This document shows positions 45,729-53,149 of a stretch of DNA of 64,000 bases, piece after piece. The notes beneath the pieces were generated by a model that saw only the letters and a list, made by a program, of their open reading frames with translations, had not been told where the DNA came from and did no database searches. Both the position numbers and the translations under genes were made by a program. Each line of letters begins with the position of its first letter. Position 1 is the first letter of the stretch. Source of the DNA: Bacteroidota bacterium (lineage in GTDB: Bacteria > Bacteroidota > Bacteroidia > UKL13-3); NCBI GenBank assembly GCA_027487835.1, contig JAIYCU010000044.1, positions 213,581 to 277,580 on the forward strand, read 5' to 3'.

Positions 45729-46851
45729 AAAAATTTGGCTTTCCTCGCCACATATGGGGAGTAAAGAATTTGAATTTGTAAAAGAGGCGTTTGATACCAA
45801 TTGGATTGCTCCTTTGGGCCCAAATGTAGATGGATTTGAAAAGGACTTAGTTGAGTTTACCCGAACAGGATATGCGGCAGCACTAAGCTCTGGCACTTCG
45901 GCCCTTCACTTGGCCATTATTCTTTTAGGTGTTGGTGCAGGTGATGAAGTAATTTGCCAAAGTTTTACTTTTAGTGCGTCTGCTAATCCTATTGTTTACC
46001 AAGGGGCAACACCCATTTTTGTTGACTCTGAGGAAGATACTTGGAACATGTGTCCTGTTCAATTGCGCCTAGCAATCGAAGACAGAATTAAGCAAGGAAA
46101 AAAGCCTAAAGCAATTATTCCCGTGCATCTATATGGTATGCCTGCTAAAATGAATGAGATTTTGGCAGTTGCAAATGAATTTCAAATTCCTATTATAGAA
46201 GATGCCGCAGAGGCTTTAGGTTCAAGCATAGACCAAAAGCAATGCGGAACTTTTGGCGAAATTGGAATTCTATCTTTTAATGGAAATAAAATCATCACTA
46301 CTTCTGGTGGTGGGGCACTCATCTCAGAAAGTGAAGCCCATGTAGTTAAGGCAAGGTTTTTAGCCACACAAGCCAGAGATAATGCGCCACACTACCAACA
46401 TAGCCATATTGGATATAATTATAGAATGAGTAATGTTTGTGCAGGTATTGGACGAGGCCAAATGGAAGTGTTGCCTGCTCGCATTCAAAAGAGAAGAGAG
46501 AATTACGCATTTTATGTTGATCAACTTTCTCACATTAAGGGCATTAGTTTTTTGTCTGAGCCCAATGGATATTTCTCAAATAGATGGTTGAGTTGTATTT
46601 TGGTTGACCCAAGCAAGTCTAATGGGCTTACAAGAGAAGACATAAGAATTGCATTGGAGAAACTAAATATAGAATGCAGGCCGCTTTGGAAGCCAATGCA
46701 TATGCAACCTATATTTGAAAACTCACCCTTTTATGGAAATAAGGTAGCCGAAAAATTATTTGAAAATGGATTGTGTTTACCTTCTGGGTCTAACTTAGAA
46801 AGTAAGGATCTTGAATCAGTTGTAGAAGCAATTATAACTTGCTTTAAATAG
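45718..46851 (+). CDS. PglE-like DegT/DnrJ aminotransferase
   Basis: A 377-residue PLP-dependent sugar aminotransferase. IWLSSPHMGSKEFEFVKEAF at the start, LSSGTSALHLAI near 57, IPVHLYGMPAKM near 134, IEDAAEALGSS near 160 and the PLP lysine Lys191 in SFNGNKIITTSGGG are diagnostic. Its best functional parallel is PglE, which aminates UDP-4-keto-6-deoxy-GlcNAc at C4. A PglF-type 4,6-dehydratase is expected but is not in the window. It is the last gene before the terminator at 46874. Confidence 0.87.
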   Translation: MNYKKIWLSSPHMGSKEFEFVKEAFDTNWIAPLGPNVDGFEKDLVEFTRTGYAAALSSGTSALHLAIILLGVGAGDEVICQSFTFSASANPIVYQGATPIFVDSEEDTWNMCPVQLRLAIEDRIKQGKKPKAIIPVHLYGMPAKMNEILAVANEFQIPIIEDAAEALGSSIDQKQCGTFGEIGILSFNGNKIITTSGGGALISESEAHVVKARFLATQARDNAPHYQHSHIGYNYRMSNVCAGIGRGQMEVLPARIQKRRENYAFYVDQLSHIKGISFLSEPNGYFSNRWLSCILVDPSKSNGLTREDIRIALEKLNIECRPLWKPMHMQPIFENSPFYGNKVAEKLFENGLCLPSGSNLESKDLESVVEAIITCFK

Positions 46852-46873
46852 TAATAATTATGTTTCTCATATA

Positions 46874-46903
46874 TCCCGAAACTTTCCTGTTTCGGGATTT
46901 TTT
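46874..46903 (+). terminator. Rho-independent terminator
   Basis: A perfect 9-base stem (TCCCGAAAC at 46874-46882 with GTTTCGGGA at 46889-46897, 6-base loop) is followed by TTTTTTATTT. It lies 22 bases after the PglE-like stop and clearly ends that operon. Confidence 0.9.
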
Positions 46904-46921
46904 ATTTATAATTGGAACTGA

Positions 46922-47938
46922 GTGAAAGAAAATAAGGTAAAATTTATTGTGATTGGTTTTGGGCATATTGGCGCAAGGCATGCCGAACTTATTCAGCAAA
47001 ATCTAAACTGTGAACTATTAGGAGTGGTGGAGCTTGAAAATAAGGTACCAGAAAACCTAAAACATTGGCTAAGTCTTGAAGATTGTTTTAAGGCTTTAAT
47101 AATGATTTCTGAGCCCATTGTGGCTTCTATTTGCTTACCTAATGGATTGCATGCACAAGTAGCTATTGAATGTTTGAAAAATAGAATGCATGTTTTGATT
47201 GAAAAGCCAATGTGCCTTTCAAGGGCAGATGGAGAGCGATTAATTAAGTGTGCCAAGGAATTCGATAGACAAATTTTTGTAGTGAAGCAAAATAGGTATT
47301 CTCCCTCCGTTAAATGGATGAAGGAAATGGTAGAAACCGAAACTATTGGAAAGATACTTTATGTAGGCATGAACTGTTTTTGGAACAGAGATGAACGATA
47401 TTACAAAGAAGGTGCTTGGCGAGGTACTTTAGAATTGGATGGAGGTACCTTATTTACCCAGTTTTCTCATTTTATTGATATACTTTATTGGGTTTTTGGT
47501 GACATTAAAAATATTCAGGCAAAGTTTTCTAACCTATCTCATGGCACACAAATTTCATTTGAAGACACAGGTTTAGTGAACTTTGAATTTGTAAAAGGTG
47601 GAATGGGATCTATCAATTATACTACCTCTGTTTGGGATAAAAATCTTGAAAGTAGCATGATTGTGATTGGAGAAAAGGGTAGCTTTAAAATTGGCGGTCA
47701 GTATATGAATACCATTGATTATTGTCATGTGGCAAACTACACCATGCCTGATTTTGAAACCAATGTAGAAGCTAATCAATATGGTGCTTTTAGTGGCAGT
47801 GCTGCCAATCATAATTTTGTGTTTGAAAATGTTGTAAATGCATTGCAGGGTTCAGAGCCAATTGCTGCCAATGCAAATGAAGGATTGATGGTAGTTGATA
47901 TAATTGAAAGAATTTATCAGTTTCGAGGCCTAAATTAG
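46922..47938 (+). CDS. wlbA: Gfo/Idh/MocA oxidoreductase, WlbA/WbpB-like
   Basis: The 338-residue protein begins FIVIGFGHIGARHAEL, the NAD-binding fold of Gfo/Idh/MocA enzymes, and contains LIEKPMCLSRADGE near 95 with the conserved Glu-Lys-Pro, and GGTLFTQFSHFIDILYWVFG near 175 with the catalytic His. WlbA oxidises UDP-GlcNAc uronic acid at C3. The gene order oxidoreductase, acetyltransferase, aminotransferase matches wlbA-wlbB-wlbC, which supports this role over other members of the family. The start is GTG; a -7-like box TATAATTG at 46907-46914 precedes it. Confidence 0.82.
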   Translation: MKENKVKFIVIGFGHIGARHAELIQQNLNCELLGVVELENKVPENLKHWLSLEDCFKALIMISEPIVASICLPNGLHAQVAIECLKNRMHVLIEKPMCLSRADGERLIKCAKEFDRQIFVVKQNRYSPSVKWMKEMVETETIGKILYVGMNCFWNRDERYYKEGAWRGTLELDGGTLFTQFSHFIDILYWVFGDIKNIQAKFSNLSHGTQISFEDTGLVNFEFVKGGMGSINYTTSVWDKNLESSMIVIGEKGSFKIGGQYMNTIDYCHVANYTMPDFETNVEANQYGAFSGSAANHNFVFENVVNALQGSEPIAANANEGLMVVDIIERIYQFRGLN

Positions 47939-47946
47939 TACGATAA

Positions 47947-48522
47947 ATGGAATCATTTTTTTGTCACGAAACGGCCGTTATAGATCAGCCTTGCCAAATT
48001 GGAGTAGGAGTTAAGGTTTGGCACTTTTCCCATATTATGGCACACTCAATTATAGGTGAAAATTGCAATATTGGTCAGAATGTAGTTGTGAGTCCACAGG
48101 TGATGTTAGGCAAAAATGTCAAAGTGCAAAACAACGTTAGCATTTATACAGGTGTAATTTGTGAAGACGATGTTTTCTTAGGTCCATCAATGGTTTTTAC
48201 AAATGTGATAAATCCCCGGAGTGCCATCATAAGAAAAGCTGAGTACAAAGAAACATTGGTAAAAAAGGGCGCAAGTATTGGTGCAAATGCAACAATAATT
48301 TGTGGGATTACAATTGGGGAGTTTGCGATGGTTGGCGCTGGTGCGGTGGTTACAAAAGATGTAAAGCCCTATGCGCTAATTGTTGGAAATCCAGCGAGAC
48401 AAATGGGTTGGGTTTCTGAATATGGTCATAAATTAGCGTTTGATGCGAATAACCTTGCAACATGCAAAGAGTCGAATCAAGTTTATAAGTTAATTCACAA
48501 CCATGTTGTTAAGGTCCAATAA
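47947..48522 (+). CDS. wlbB: UDP-2-acetamido-3-amino-uronate N-acetyltransferase, WlbB/WbpD-like
   Basis: A 191-residue left-handed beta-helix enzyme. The family pattern is very clear: CQIGVGVKVWHFSHIM near 17, NIGQNVVVSPQVMLG near 41, VQNNVSIYTGVICEDDVFLG near 60, SMVFTNVINPRSAI near 82 and KGASIGANATIICGITIG near 105, ending LIVGNPARQMGWVSEYG. WlbB acetylates the 3-amino group of the 2,3-diamino-uronic acid. It is 8 bases after wlbA. The strong match in the TNVINPRS segment makes this the firmest assignment of the trio. Confidence 0.9.
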   Translation: MESFFCHETAVIDQPCQIGVGVKVWHFSHIMAHSIIGENCNIGQNVVVSPQVMLGKNVKVQNNVSIYTGVICEDDVFLGPSMVFTNVINPRSAIIRKAEYKETLVKKGASIGANATIICGITIGEFAMVGAGAVVTKDVKPYALIVGNPARQMGWVSEYGHKLAFDANNLATCKESNQVYKLIHNHVVKVQ

Positions 48523-48529
48523 ACTTCTT

Positions 48530-48543
48530 AGGTTTCGGTTTGA
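48530..48543 (+). repeat. 14-base intergenic repeat, copy 1
   Basis: AGGTTTCGGTTTGA occurs here, upstream of the aminotransferase, and again at 58834-58847 upstream of a small lipoprotein gene. Both copies lie in short intergenic segments just before a start codon. Significance unknown. Confidence 0.4.
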
Positions 48544-48584
48544 CCCAAAACGTTATTTCCAGAATAATTAATAGAAAATTCGAA

Positions 48585-49721
48585 ATGAAAATTCAAATGG
48601 TGGATTTGTTAGGGCAGTATCAAAAAATTAAGCCTGAAATTGATGCAGCTATGCAAAATGTAATTGATTCTTCTACTTTTATTAAAGGACCTAAAGTTAC
48701 AGAGTTTGAATTGGCTTTGGCAAATTATTTAAAAGTAAATCATGTTGTTGCATGCGGCAATGGAACAGATGCATTGCAGATTGCTCTAATGGCCTTAGGA
48801 TTAGAAAGAGGCGACGAAGTTATCATACCTACCTTTACATATGTTGCCACCGCAGAAGTGATTGCTTTATTAGGTTTAACGCCAATATTGGTAGACGTAA
48901 ATCCTGATACTTTTTGCATAGACGTAAATCAAATTGAATCGAAAATATCAAGTAGGAGTAAGGCAATTATTCCAGTTCACTTATTTGGGCAATCGGCAGA
49001 CATGGAATCCATATTACTACTCGCTAAAAAGTTTAACTTGTATGTAATCGAGGATAATGCTCAAGCCATTGGTGCACGTTACACATTTTCTTATGGTGCT
49101 GTAAAGTACACTGGTACTATGGGAGATATTGGAACAACCAGTTTTTTCCCAAGTAAAAATTTAGGTTGTTTTGGCGACGGTGGGGCAATTACAACAGACA
49201 ATACTGAATTAGCAGAGAAGATAAGAATGATTTGTAACCATGGGCAAAAAGTGCAATATCACCATGATTGTATTGGCGTAAACTCAAGGTTGGATTCTAT
49301 ACAAGCAGCAATATTGTTAGTCAAATTACCTTACTTAGATGAGTATAATTTAGCTAGACAAAGCGCAGCAATAAATTATAATGAATTGTTAAAAGACCTC
49401 AACGAAGTTGTTTGTCCTGCCAAAGATGTTCAGTCTACCCATGTGTATCATCAATATACACTTAAGCTTAAAGGCAGTCTTGGTTCAAAACGAAACCAAT
49501 TGAGGGGATATTTAAAAGAAAATGGAATACCTACAATGGTTTATTACCCTTTGCCATTGCATTTGCAAAATGCTTATAAAAGTTGGTGTTCAAATGTGGA
49601 TGAATTTCCAGTAGCAAATCAGTTATCAAATCAGGTTATATCTTTTCCTATGCACACGCAACTAGATGAAATGATACAATCCTATATTGTTAAACATTTG
49701 AAAGAATTTTGTAGAAATTAA
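48585..49721 (+). CDS. wlbC: UDP-3-keto-uronate aminotransferase, WlbC/WbpE-like
   Basis: The 378-residue DegT/DnrJ-family aminotransferase begins MVDLLGQYQKIKPEIDAAM, has SSTFIKGPKVTEFE near 29, CGNGTDALQIALMALGL near 57, IPTFTYVATAEVIAL near 81, IEDNAQAIGARY near 155 and the PLP lysine Lys191 in FFPSKNLGCFGDGG. WlbC places the 3-amino group, completing UDP-GlcNAc(3NAc)A synthesis with wlbA and wlbB. I chose the ATG at 48585; a TTG at 48540 would add 15 residues unlike the family. The stop is only 18 bases from the convergent gene end. Confidence 0.85.
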   Translation: MKIQMVDLLGQYQKIKPEIDAAMQNVIDSSTFIKGPKVTEFELALANYLKVNHVVACGNGTDALQIALMALGLERGDEVIIPTFTYVATAEVIALLGLTPILVDVNPDTFCIDVNQIESKISSRSKAIIPVHLFGQSADMESILLLAKKFNLYVIEDNAQAIGARYTFSYGAVKYTGTMGDIGTTSFFPSKNLGCFGDGGAITTDNTELAEKIRMICNHGQKVQYHHDCIGVNSRLDSIQAAILLVKLPYLDEYNLARQSAAINYNELLKDLNEVVCPAKDVQSTHVYHQYTLKLKGSLGSKRNQLRGYLKENGIPTMVYYPLPLHLQNAYKSWCSNVDEFPVANQLSNQVISFPMHTQLDEMIQSYIVKHLKEFCRN

Positions 49722-49739
49722 ATATCCTTTTTCCTTTGC

Positions 49740-51776
49740 TTATTGAGCCTTTAGTTTCTTCAATTTATTAATTAAAACACCTATATCATAACTCACCCCA
49801 ATATGCTGTGAGAAAAACATATCGGGTAAAAGATTAGTGGTTCTTCTGTATGAACTATTGATATTTGGGAAATAACTTTCTGCAGTAATTGGTCGGTTAC
49901 TTACTTTATCATATCCTAAATTAGGATCTGAAGGGAGTGTTTCTAGCCATTCTTTGTAGTTGCCTCCATAGGTATAACCTTGACCATAATCATCTAAATA
50001 ATCAGACATAGAAAGGGAAGCTTTTACTTCATACCTAAACCTGAAGTTTTTATAGAGATAAGCCAATTGAAATGAAACATTTAAATTCATTGTAAACTTT
50101 CCATAATCACGTTTATTTGGCAAGAAATTCTGGCCTTCCATTCCCAAGGCTCTTAGCGGCACAAATACAGCCGTGTCTTTACTTTTACTATAAACTAAAT
50201 TTTTATAAGGATCATACTTCATAAAACTTGCGCCAAACCCAAAGCCAGGAATAATTTTGCCTTTTACATTTTTATCCAAAGAATGACTGTAATTATATTT
50301 TGGAGCAAAATAATAAATGGCTTCAAAGTCTAAAATATGCATTTTGGTTAAGAAGTTCAAAGCCCATGATTGCTGGATTTCTATGTTGCCATTTTGATTG
50401 ATAAAGGTAGGTGAACTTTGCCACATTTGAATAGGGGCAGTTGGATCGTGCATGCCAATGTTGGTTCTGTAATAAGACATTCTGTATGACCAGCTAGGGT
50501 TCCGATTATATTGTATAAAGCCCCCACCAGACCATTCAAAAGTTCCTGGTAATCCAAATTTATGCTCAATATCGCCTACATAAAAGGCCAAACCTCCCCA
50601 AGCACCTAATTCATATGAAGGGAAAGTTTTTTTATCCTCTTTCAAAGTGATTGAATCTGGCTTCGATGTATCTTCAATATAACGCTTTTTAAACAGGCTA
50701 TCATTGTTATTCTCAATGGGAGAGGGAATATCTACTAAAAGGCCATTATTCATAACCAATGTTTTAGCTATGCCATCTGAATAATTAATGAATAATGAGT
50801 CCATTTTAAACGCTTGTATAAAAGTAAGTGGGTTGCCTAATGAGTCTAAAATTTTAGCAATTGCGCAACTTTTAGAACCAAGTGCAAGGATGGTTTGTGG
50901 CGTATGTTTGATGTAATTTATATAACAAAAGGTTTCTGGCCATTCCTTTAAATCTAAATAGCTTGTATTTAAAGTAGGTAACCTAGGATCGGATAAATAA
51001 TCATACACGGGTCTTTCGCTGCTAGAATTATACAATCCTTTTACTGATATTTCTGCACGATCGCCGCTAAGTGAAAGTCCAATTGGTGTATTGCCCGCTT
51101 TGTTTTCATGAAAGGCCAAATTACCAATTTTTAAGTTATCTGGCGCAAAGGGCTGTCCAATGTTTAAATGCAAAATTCCAAGTGAGGGGTCATTTCCTGC
51201 AATGCTATTTTGCTGAAATAATAAGCTATTAAATTCATACTGAATCCCTTTTACACCTGCGTTTTCGATGAGAATACCTGCCTGATTATTGTAAAATTCA
51301 CTATTCAATAATTTAAATTGGATGGGTTCTAATTTCTGATCAAAGAGTGGATTTGCAACAAAAATTACAGCTTCCTTATAAGAAGATCCATGAATTTTGA
51401 GATGCTCTAACATTACTTTTTTGCGCGACCAGAAGGGTTCAAAACTAATTGGTCTTGCTATACCTGCAAATTCAGTATGTTTTATAGAGATTGTTGCTGC
51501 GGGAGCATTTCCATTTATTATAATTCCTATACCAGGGTTTTCTGGGTATTGAGATTTTATAATGATGGGGTTGCTTTTATTTCCTTCAAATGCTAAACTT
51601 CCCTCCACCCATAATATTGCCCCTGGCCTAAAAACTACGGTTGTTCCAGCCGTGATGGTAAGGGTTTGGTTTTTATTAACTTTCTTCACTTTCTCAATCA
51701 CTAGTGTATCTTGTGCGGAGACATTTTGAGAGATGCCAATAAATAAGGTCAGTAATATGGTAAAAATTCTTTTCAT
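49740..51776 (-). CDS. Predicted outer-membrane protein: beta-helix domain plus C-terminal beta-barrel
   Basis: The 678-residue protein has a signal peptide (cleavage after about residue 21, VSA-QD). Residues 25-270 have repeated short strands with Asn/Gly turns (TAGTTVVFRPGAIL, PIIIKSQYPENPGIGIIING, LLNSEFYNNQAGILIENAG), like right-handed parallel beta-helices. From about 388, YELGAWGGLAFYVGDIEHKF starts a region of alternating aromatic strands that looks like an outer-membrane barrel of the Bacteroidota PorT/DUF6089 kind. No T9SS C-terminal domain is apparent. As last gene of the GldL/GldM-like operon it could be the outer-membrane partner of that motor. Function is not known. Confidence 0.7.
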   Translation of the reverse strand: MKRIFTILLTLFIGISQNVSAQDTLVIEKVKKVNKNQTLTITAGTTVVFRPGAILWVEGSLAFEGNKSNPIIIKSQYPENPGIGIIINGNAPAATISIKHTEFAGIARPISFEPFWSRKKVMLEHLKIHGSSYKEAVIFVANPLFDQKLEPIQFKLLNSEFYNNQAGILIENAGVKGIQYEFNSLLFQQNSIAGNDPSLGILHLNIGQPFAPDNLKIGNLAFHENKAGNTPIGLSLSGDRAEISVKGLYNSSSERPVYDYLSDPRLPTLNTSYLDLKEWPETFCYINYIKHTPQTILALGSKSCAIAKILDSLGNPLTFIQAFKMDSLFINYSDGIAKTLVMNNGLLVDIPSPIENNNDSLFKKRYIEDTSKPDSITLKEDKKTFPSYELGAWGGLAFYVGDIEHKFGLPGTFEWSGGGFIQYNRNPSWSYRMSYYRTNIGMHDPTAPIQMWQSSPTFINQNGNIEIQQSWALNFLTKMHILDFEAIYYFAPKYNYSHSLDKNVKGKIIPGFGFGASFMKYDPYKNLVYSKSKDTAVFVPLRALGMEGQNFLPNKRDYGKFTMNLNVSFQLAYLYKNFRFRYEVKASLSMSDYLDDYGQGYTYGGNYKEWLETLPSDPNLGYDKVSNRPITAESYFPNINSSYRRTTNLLPDMFFSQHIGVSYDIGVLINKLKKLKAQ

Positions 51777-51778
51777 AA

Positions 51779-53149
51779 CTAATTAATTTGAATCATTAGG
51801 GTTTGATCCAGTTTTTTGGTTTCTTTTCCTGCTCTAATAATTATATCATAAACTAAAATATAGTTTAGATTTTCCTGTTCTTTATCGTTCACTAAAATAC
51901 TGCTTCCACTCACAGGATAGGTAGTGTTTTCTGAACCAATTTTCTTTATATTAAAAGATAGAATTTGGTATACATCTCCTTCTTTAAAAGAAGGGTGTCT
52001 GGCGATTAAGTTTAACTCCCTAAGTTGAGATAATCTTGTTCTTCCAATAGTATTAGAAGGTAATCCTTGAACCAAAATTTTTGGTTCTGGCAATGGTTTA
52101 ACAAAAACGGAATCAAAAAATATGGCCGCTCCATTTTGAGCATTTATTTGAATAGCACACCAACCTTCGCGGTTTGGACTGAAGGATAATAGGCCCATCT
52201 CAGCATTGATTTGAGCATTTTTGTCTGCATTAGCAGTTATAACCATACCTGGTTCTTTGAAAGGAAGAGACTGGGTATAATTTACACCTTTATAACATAT
52301 CCTTAAAGGCAAGGATTGTTTTTTTGGAAAGCCAGCTGGCATTACGTTAATTTCCATAGCTTCCGTCTTTCTTTTTCCTTTTACATAGATGCTGTATTGG
52401 CCTGCATATTTTGGTGTAAAAATAAACCCATTGGTTAATTGGGTATAATCTTTTACTACATTATTTTCTCTTGTAATTTCTATGCTCTCTAATTTGTCAC
52501 CCTTTACAGATAATGTTGCTGAATCGCCTACGCGCATGCTTGTGTATTTTGTCATTAAACTTAGCGAAGGTTCTGATTTGGTATCTACAGGAGTTTTACC
52601 TTGTTGGGCTAAAAGTAAAATTCTCACACGAATCTCTTCCATCATTGTTAGGGCTAATTCAGCTGGAACGTGCTTAAATTTATTTTTAACCCAAACATCT
52701 GCTTGTTCTTTTTGTAATCCTATATTTAGGTCATAACTAAATAAATCCTCAAAGAGCTTTCTAGAGCCACTATTGACTGGTAAGCCATTAACCCATTTTT
52801 TAACCTTAACAATCTCATTAAATAGCAATATGCCATTTCCGTTATTGATAAAGAAATCATCTGTTATTACATAGGCTTTTAACTCTTGCTTTTTTGCGCT
52901 AGCTTGGTTCAACCCTAATGCATCTTTAAAGTTATTATTTATATTAACAATGTTTGCGTTGATGGCAGATAAGGTGGGTTCCTCTAAACTAGTTTTGGCC
53001 CTATTTAAGTAGGTGTGCATAGATTGGGTAACCACCAACCATGAGGTTGGTATTTGCATTACAGCAAGCACAAAAAATATGAGGTACATCATACTGATGA
53101 GCTTGAATCGCAAATTTGTGCTATGTTTTATTCTTTCAAACTGAGCCAT
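51779..53149 (-). CDS. GldM-like motor protein (second of two)
   Basis: A 456-residue protein with a single N-terminal membrane helix (about residues 17-38, LISMMYLIFFVLAVM) and a long periplasmic part. The helix region lines up without gaps with GldM of the type IX secretion/gliding motor (RxKxIxxMYL), and Arg14 falls on the GldM membrane Arg. The C-terminal 140 residues (FVKPLPEPKI near 349, NLIARHPSF near 391, YDIIIRAGKETKKLDQ near 434) follow the D3-D4 domain pattern of GldM. The helix would combine with GldL to form a proton-driven motor. It overlaps the upstream gene by one base. Confidence 0.75.
   Translation of the reverse strand: MAQFERIKHSTNLRFKLISMMYLIFFVLAVMQIPTSWLVVTQSMHTYLNRAKTSLEEPTLSAINANIVNINNNFKDALGLNQASAKKQELKAYVITDDFFINNGNGILLFNEIVKVKKWVNGLPVNSGSRKLFEDLFSYDLNIGLQKEQADVWVKNKFKHVPAELALTMMEEIRVRILLLAQQGKTPVDTKSEPSLSLMTKYTSMRVGDSATLSVKGDKLESIEITRENNVVKDYTQLTNGFIFTPKYAGQYSIYVKGKRKTEAMEINVMPAGFPKKQSLPLRICYKGVNYTQSLPFKEPGMVITANADKNAQINAEMGLLSFSPNREGWCAIQINAQNGAAIFFDSVFVKPLPEPKILVQGLPSNTIGRTRLSQLRELNLIARHPSFKEGDVYQILSFNIKKIGSENTTYPVSGSSILVNDKEQENLNYILVYDIIIRAGKETKKLDQTLMIQIN

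Noticed and set aside
1..49721. Invertible promoter of the kind that controls Bacteroides capsule loci
   Set aside because: No pair of matching inverted repeats flanking a promoter was found in the gaps, and no recombinase gene is present; the locus start is outside the window, so it cannot be excluded there.
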